Below are positions 60,723 to 64,000 of a stretch of DNA of 64,000 bases, one piece after another. Within the stretch, counting starts at the first letter, position 1. Each line of letters opens with the position of its first letter. This DNA is from an uncultured Marvinbryantia sp. (GTDB lineage Bacteria > Bacillota > Clostridia > Lachnospirales > Lachnospiraceae), in the NCBI GenBank assembly GCA_937915375.1, contig CALDMO010000005.1:5568-69567 (forward strand). Reading direction: 5' to 3'. The translations under genes were made by a program, and so were the position numbers. Under the pieces are notes generated by a model, which saw only the letters and a list, made by a program, of their open reading frames with translations, ran no database searches and had not been told where the DNA came from.

Positions 60723-61790
60723 ATGGAAAAGAAGGTAAAATACCGTGAAGTGGCGGACATATTAAAACAAAAGATATTAGAAGGGGAGTTTGCGGATGGA
60801 GAAAAACTAGCAACGGAAAATGAATTGGCGCAGTTATATCAGGTAAGCAGACATACGATTCGCCAAGCTTTGGGAGTTCTCGAGCAGGAAAAGCGCATCA
60901 GGCGTGTGCAGGGGAGCGGCAATTATGTACAGATGAACGGTACTAGCCGTCAAAATAGAAAGAGCAAATGTATTGCAGTGAATATTCGTTATGTGAGAGA
61001 GTATATTTTTCCGGATCTGCTGCGAGGAATTCAGGAAGAGTTAGCGCAAAATGGTTATACGATGCTGTTATTTTCTACAAATAACCGTGTGGAACAGGAG
61101 CGTAAAAATCTTTTGGAATGTATGAATCAAAATGTTACGGCTATTTTGACGGACGGAACCAGAAGCGCGCTGCCCAATCCAAATGTAAATCTTTATCGTC
61201 AGATAAAAGAGAGTGGGATACCGGTTTTGTTTATGGACAGTTCTTACAGCGGTTTGGAGGATTTTCCGACAGTTGGGATTGATGATTTTCAGGCGGCGAA
61301 AACGCTGACAGAATATTTTTTGAAAAAGGGATGTAAAAATATTTCCTGTATTTTTAAGGTTGATTCACGCACTGGTCAGCAGCGTTATGCCGGTTATGAT
61401 GCGGCGATGCTGGAATATGGCAGCATGCCGCCGGATGAGGCTGTTGTTTGGTACAGTACCGGAAAGGAAGACGAAGTGCTTGGAGAAGCTTACATGAAAC
61501 GGTATGCAAAAGCAGATGCAGTAATTTGTTATAATGATCGTGTTGCCAAAAAGGTGATAGACAGACTGCTGCATAGGGGAATTTGTATTCCGAAAGAGAT
61601 ACAGATTGGCAGTTTTGATAATAGTATATATAGTGAACTTTCTGCAGTGCGGATCACATCTATGAATCACCCGAAAGAAGAAATGGGAAGGGAGGCCGTT
61701 CGAAGGCTGATTGAGATGATGAAAGGAAAAAAAGTAGAAAATATGCAGTTTTCTATGGAGTTGGTTGAAAAGGAGAGTAGCAAAAAGTAA
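60723..61790 (+). CDS. GntR/LacI-hybrid regulator, AraR type
   Basis: This 355-residue repressor has a GntR winged helix (residues 1-67: KYREVADILKQKILEGEF, SRHTIRQALGVLEQEKRI). It is joined to a sugar-binding LacI-like domain (IAVNIRYVREYIFPDLL to the C-terminus, with SFDNSIYSEL). That hybrid is characteristic of AraR, whose effector in Bacillus is L-arabinose. GTACGTAC operators precede both this gene and the xylosidase gene, so the ligand may be arabinose, xylose or a related pentose. The start follows GAGAGGGGG. Confidence 0.85.
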   Translation: MEKKVKYREVADILKQKILEGEFADGEKLATENELAQLYQVSRHTIRQALGVLEQEKRIRRVQGSGNYVQMNGTSRQNRKSKCIAVNIRYVREYIFPDLLRGIQEELAQNGYTMLLFSTNNRVEQERKNLLECMNQNVTAILTDGTRSALPNPNVNLYRQIKESGIPVLFMDSSYSGLEDFPTVGIDDFQAAKTLTEYFLKKGCKNISCIFKVDSRTGQQRYAGYDAAMLEYGSMPPDEAVVWYSTGKEDEVLGEAYMKRYAKADAVICYNDRVAKKVIDRLLHRGICIPKEIQIGSFDNSIYSELSAVRITSMNHPKEEMGREAVRRLIEMMKGKKVENMQFSMELVEKESSKK

Positions 61791-61791
61791 C

Positions 61792-61820
61792 TTGACATGT
61801 GATATAGGCAGATTTATACT
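61792..61820 (+). promoter_or_regulatory. Promoter of the GH120 gene
   Basis: A perfect -35 TTGACA and a -10 TATACT are 17 bases apart. The operator lies directly downstream at the transcript start. Confidence 0.82.
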
Positions 61821-61830
61821 AAGCAAAAAA

Positions 61831-61838
61831 GTACGTAC
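61831..61838 (+). promoter_or_regulatory. AraR-type operator before the GH120 gene
   Basis: GTACGTAC in AAGTACGTACTAATTTG sits 11 bases after the -10, where a bound repressor would block initiation. It is nearly the same as the site at 60653. Confidence 0.75.
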
Positions 61839-61883
61839 TAATTTGATGAAAAATATAATGTTGCGCACAAAAAGGAGGGTAAG

Positions 61884-63860
61884 ATGAAACTATATGTAAA
61901 GGGTGACTGTTCAGCGAAAGGAAATGGAAGCAAAGAATGTCCTTTTAAAACGATCAGTCATGCGGCGGAAATTGCAAAGGCGGGAGATGAGATTATCGTT
62001 GCGCCGGGGATTTACCGGGAATATGTAAATCCTAAAAATGGAGGAACAAAGGAAAAACCGATAGTATATCGTTCGGAAAAACCGCTTGCGGCTGTAATTA
62101 CAGGTGCAGAGGAAGTGAAATGCTGGGAAAAGTATAAGGAAGATGTTTGGAAAGTGAAAATTCCGAATGGAATTTTCGGCGAATATAATCCGTATATACA
62201 GAAAATATGCGGAGACTGGTATTATGAATATGAACCGCTTCATACCGGAGAGGTCTATTTAAACGGTCGTTCCATGTATGAACGTTCTTCGTTGGAAGCG
62301 GTGATTCATCCGGAAATAGATATGCGTTCCTGGGAAAGGGACTTTTCGCTTCATGTTTGGTATACGCATCAGGAGGAAAATAGTACAGTAATCTATGCGA
62401 ATTTTCAGGGAGCAGATCCAAATCAGGAAAATGTGGAAATAAATGTGCGGAGAAATTGCTTTTACCCGGATAAAACAGGGGTCAATTATATTACGCTATC
62501 TGGATTTACTGTAAAACAGGCAGCTACTACATGGGCGCCTCCAACGGCATATCAGGAAGGGATGGTCGGTCCGCACTGGGCGAAAGGTTGGATTATTGAA
62601 GATTGTGAGATTTCTGATTCTAAATGTAATGGTATTTCTCTTGGAAAATATCTGCAGCCGGAAAATGAAAACAAGTGGAGTTTGAAACGACTAAAACATG
62701 GTACGCAGACAGAACGTGATGCAATTTTACAGGCGCAAAGAGAAGGATGGACAAAAGAAAATATCGGCTCTCATATTGTGCGAAGATGTAATATTCATCA
62801 TTGCGAACAATGTGGGATTGTCGGACATCTTGGAGGAGTCTTTTCTATTATAGAAGATAACCATATTCATCACATTAATAATAAGCAGCAGATGACAGGT
62901 GCAGAGATTGGCGGCATCAAGATGCATGCGGCAATTGATGTGATTTATCGCCGTAACCATATCCATCATTGCACAAGAGGAATCTGGTTGGATTGGCAGG
63001 CGCAGGGGACACGTGTAACACAAAATTTCTTTCATGATAATATGCCTCCGGCAGACGCGAAATTTCAAATGGGACTTTCAATAGGAGAGGATTTATTTAT
63101 TGAGGTTAGTCATGGGCCGACGCTAGTAGACAATAACATTATGCTTTCGACTTATAATACGAAGCTGGCAACGCAGGGAGTAGCATATGTACATAACTTA
63201 ATCTGCGGTCCGTTTACAATGGTTGGTGAAGGCACAAATAATGCAGGGACAGACGAAGTGCGCTATACTCCTTATCATGTACCGCATCAGACAGAGGTTG
63301 CGGGCTTTATGACTTTTCTGCATGGAGATGACCGATTCTATAATAATATTTTTGTACAGAATGAGATACCGCAGACATTTGCAGAGTTTTGTGCGCCGAT
63401 GTCGAAACAGGGATGGAATGCAATCGTTGGTTTGTCTGTATTTGATGAGTATCCGACTGCGGAGGAGTATTTCTCAAGATTTTTTATAAAAGGAGATGAA
63501 GGCGCTGCAGAGGATAGAAGCAAATATTATGCAAAGATGCCAGTATATGCAGCAGGAAATGTGTATTATAATGGGGCAAAGCCATGGAAGAAAGAAGTAA
63601 ACTGCAGGGTGGATACAGAGCATACTGTTTATGCGCGGGCTATAGAAAAAGAAGGGGAATATATATTGGAAACCAATATTTATGACTTTCTCCCGAATTT
63701 TGCGACAGAAGTGATTTCTACAGAGACGTTAGGAGAAGCGTTTGAACCGGAACAGAGATTTGAAAATCCGGATGGAACGGAAATTATTTTTAATGAAGAC
63801 TATCTTGGAAATCACAGAGGGATTCGGCCGCTTGCCGGACCGTTTGAAAAATACGAGTAA
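61884..63860 (+). CDS. GH120-type beta-xylosidase, right-handed beta-helix
   Basis: This 658-residue protein has no signal peptide and is thus cytoplasmic. From memory it closely resembles the Thermoanaerobacterium GH120 beta-xylosidase: IYANFQGADPNQENVEINV, ATTWAPPTAYQ, and AEIGGIKMHAAIDV. The expected nucleophile is D370 in IWLDWQAQGTRV and the acid/base E407 in FIEVSHGPTLVDNN. The insertion between them is longer than in the reference enzyme. It would cut xylose from imported xylo-oligosaccharides. Alternatives within the beta-helix fold are pectin lyases, but these lack both motifs. It is controlled by the AraR-type operator upstream. AAAGGAGG precedes the ATG. Confidence 0.85.
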   Translation: MKLYVKGDCSAKGNGSKECPFKTISHAAEIAKAGDEIIVAPGIYREYVNPKNGGTKEKPIVYRSEKPLAAVITGAEEVKCWEKYKEDVWKVKIPNGIFGEYNPYIQKICGDWYYEYEPLHTGEVYLNGRSMYERSSLEAVIHPEIDMRSWERDFSLHVWYTHQEENSTVIYANFQGADPNQENVEINVRRNCFYPDKTGVNYITLSGFTVKQAATTWAPPTAYQEGMVGPHWAKGWIIEDCEISDSKCNGISLGKYLQPENENKWSLKRLKHGTQTERDAILQAQREGWTKENIGSHIVRRCNIHHCEQCGIVGHLGGVFSIIEDNHIHHINNKQQMTGAEIGGIKMHAAIDVIYRRNHIHHCTRGIWLDWQAQGTRVTQNFFHDNMPPADAKFQMGLSIGEDLFIEVSHGPTLVDNNIMLSTYNTKLATQGVAYVHNLICGPFTMVGEGTNNAGTDEVRYTPYHVPHQTEVAGFMTFLHGDDRFYNNIFVQNEIPQTFAEFCAPMSKQGWNAIVGLSVFDEYPTAEEYFSRFFIKGDEGAAEDRSKYYAKMPVYAAGNVYYNGAKPWKKEVNCRVDTEHTVYARAIEKEGEYILETNIYDFLPNFATEVISTETLGEAFEPEQRFENPDGTEIIFNEDYLGNHRGIRPLAGPFEKYE

Positions 63861-63875
63861 AACAATGTAAAATAG

Positions 63876-63907
63876 TTTGTGCCGGTGGAAATATGCACCG
63901 GCACAAA
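63876..63907 (+). terminator. Hairpin after the GH120 gene
   Basis: TTTGTGCCGGTG pairs perfectly with CACCGGCACAAA over an 8-base loop. It lacks a U tract, so it may be a weak terminator or an mRNA-stabilising 3' end. Confidence 0.6.
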
Positions 63908-63968
63908 AGAAAAAGCTTTAATGAAAAACAGGGTTCTAAAAAATATTTAAAAAATTTAAAAAAACCTG

Positions 63969-63997
63969 TTGACAAAACGGTTACCAAATGATATTAT
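63969..63997 (+). promoter_or_regulatory. Promoter of the next gene beyond the window
   Basis: A perfect -35 TTGACA and a -10 TATTAT are 17 bases apart. The spacer contains ACGGTTACC, which resembles a LacI-family half operator. The gene it serves lies outside. Confidence 0.65.
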
Positions 63998-64000
63998 ACA

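Noticed and set aside
61884..63860. Pectate lyase assignment based on the beta-helix
   Set aside because: Sequence blocks and the D370/E407 motifs fit GH120 better, and no signal peptide is present.

Overview
The window looks like a chromosome segment of a low-to-mid GC Clostridia member, most likely Lachnospiraceae (inferred from gene families and order; no rRNA is present to prove it). Supporting signs are Gram-positive housekeeping genes with strong AGGAGG-type ribosome sites and near-consensus sigma-A promoters. There are also families common in that group: a comF-cdaA-cdaR locus, a DUF1385 - prmC - prfA run, DUF5688, DUF6273, Rpn nucleases and teichoic-acid-type export genes. Base composition seems even by eye except for a clearly AT-rich block at about 19.3-26.6 kb.

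Layout. 0-9.3 kb: the 3' end of uvrA, an MreB/Mbl-type actin, recD2, comF, and a membrane/c-di-AMP operon (two membrane proteins, cdaA, cdaR, an HPr-like protein). 9.4-33.5 kb: a large cell-surface polymer locus. It holds a split membrane protein, an initiating sugar-phosphate transferase, GT2 enzymes, CDP-polyol phosphotransferases, TarI/TarJ for CDP-ribitol, a pyruvyl transferase, two O-acyltransferases, a two-component ABC exporter, UDP-galactopyranose mutase and a dTDP-rhamnose reductase. An Rpn nuclease gene, with a decayed second copy, interrupts it. 33.5-37 kb: reverse-strand genes (nucleotidyltransferase, split LysO exporter, a tethered binding-like protein) and a beta-mannosidase remnant.

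37-45 kb: pyrH, frr, uppS, cdsA, dxr, rseP, followed by an SH3 remnant, a chromate transporter pair whose second half is internally deleted, and a SpoIID-like/peptidoglycan-binding protein. 45-53.6 kb: an ABC-F ATPase, an LCP wall-polymer ligase, two tandem XRE regulators, a Gx/NusG-II pair, a CNNM/CBS membrane protein, rho and rpmE. 53.7-60.6 kb: DUF1385, prmC, prfA, DUF5688, tRNA-Arg(CCG), an SH3 membrane protein and gdhA. 60.7-64 kb: an AraR-type regulator controlling itself and a GH120-type beta-xylosidase through GTACGTAC operators.

How they fit: the surface locus can make an undecaprenyl-linked polyol-phosphate polymer. uppS supplies the carrier lipid, TarIJ the CDP-ribitol, the phosphotransferases build the chain, the acyl and pyruvyl transferases decorate it, the ABC pair exports it, and an LCP protein elsewhere in the window could attach it to peptidoglycan. 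The most unusual items are four. An acyltransferase is switched off by one extra G in a G8 tract. A degenerate paralogue sits beside a giant GT2-phosphotransferase fusion. The Rpn nuclease has its ribosome site buried in a hairpin. The gdhA leader has a terminator just after its promoter. No CRISPR array, prophage or complete new defence system was seen.
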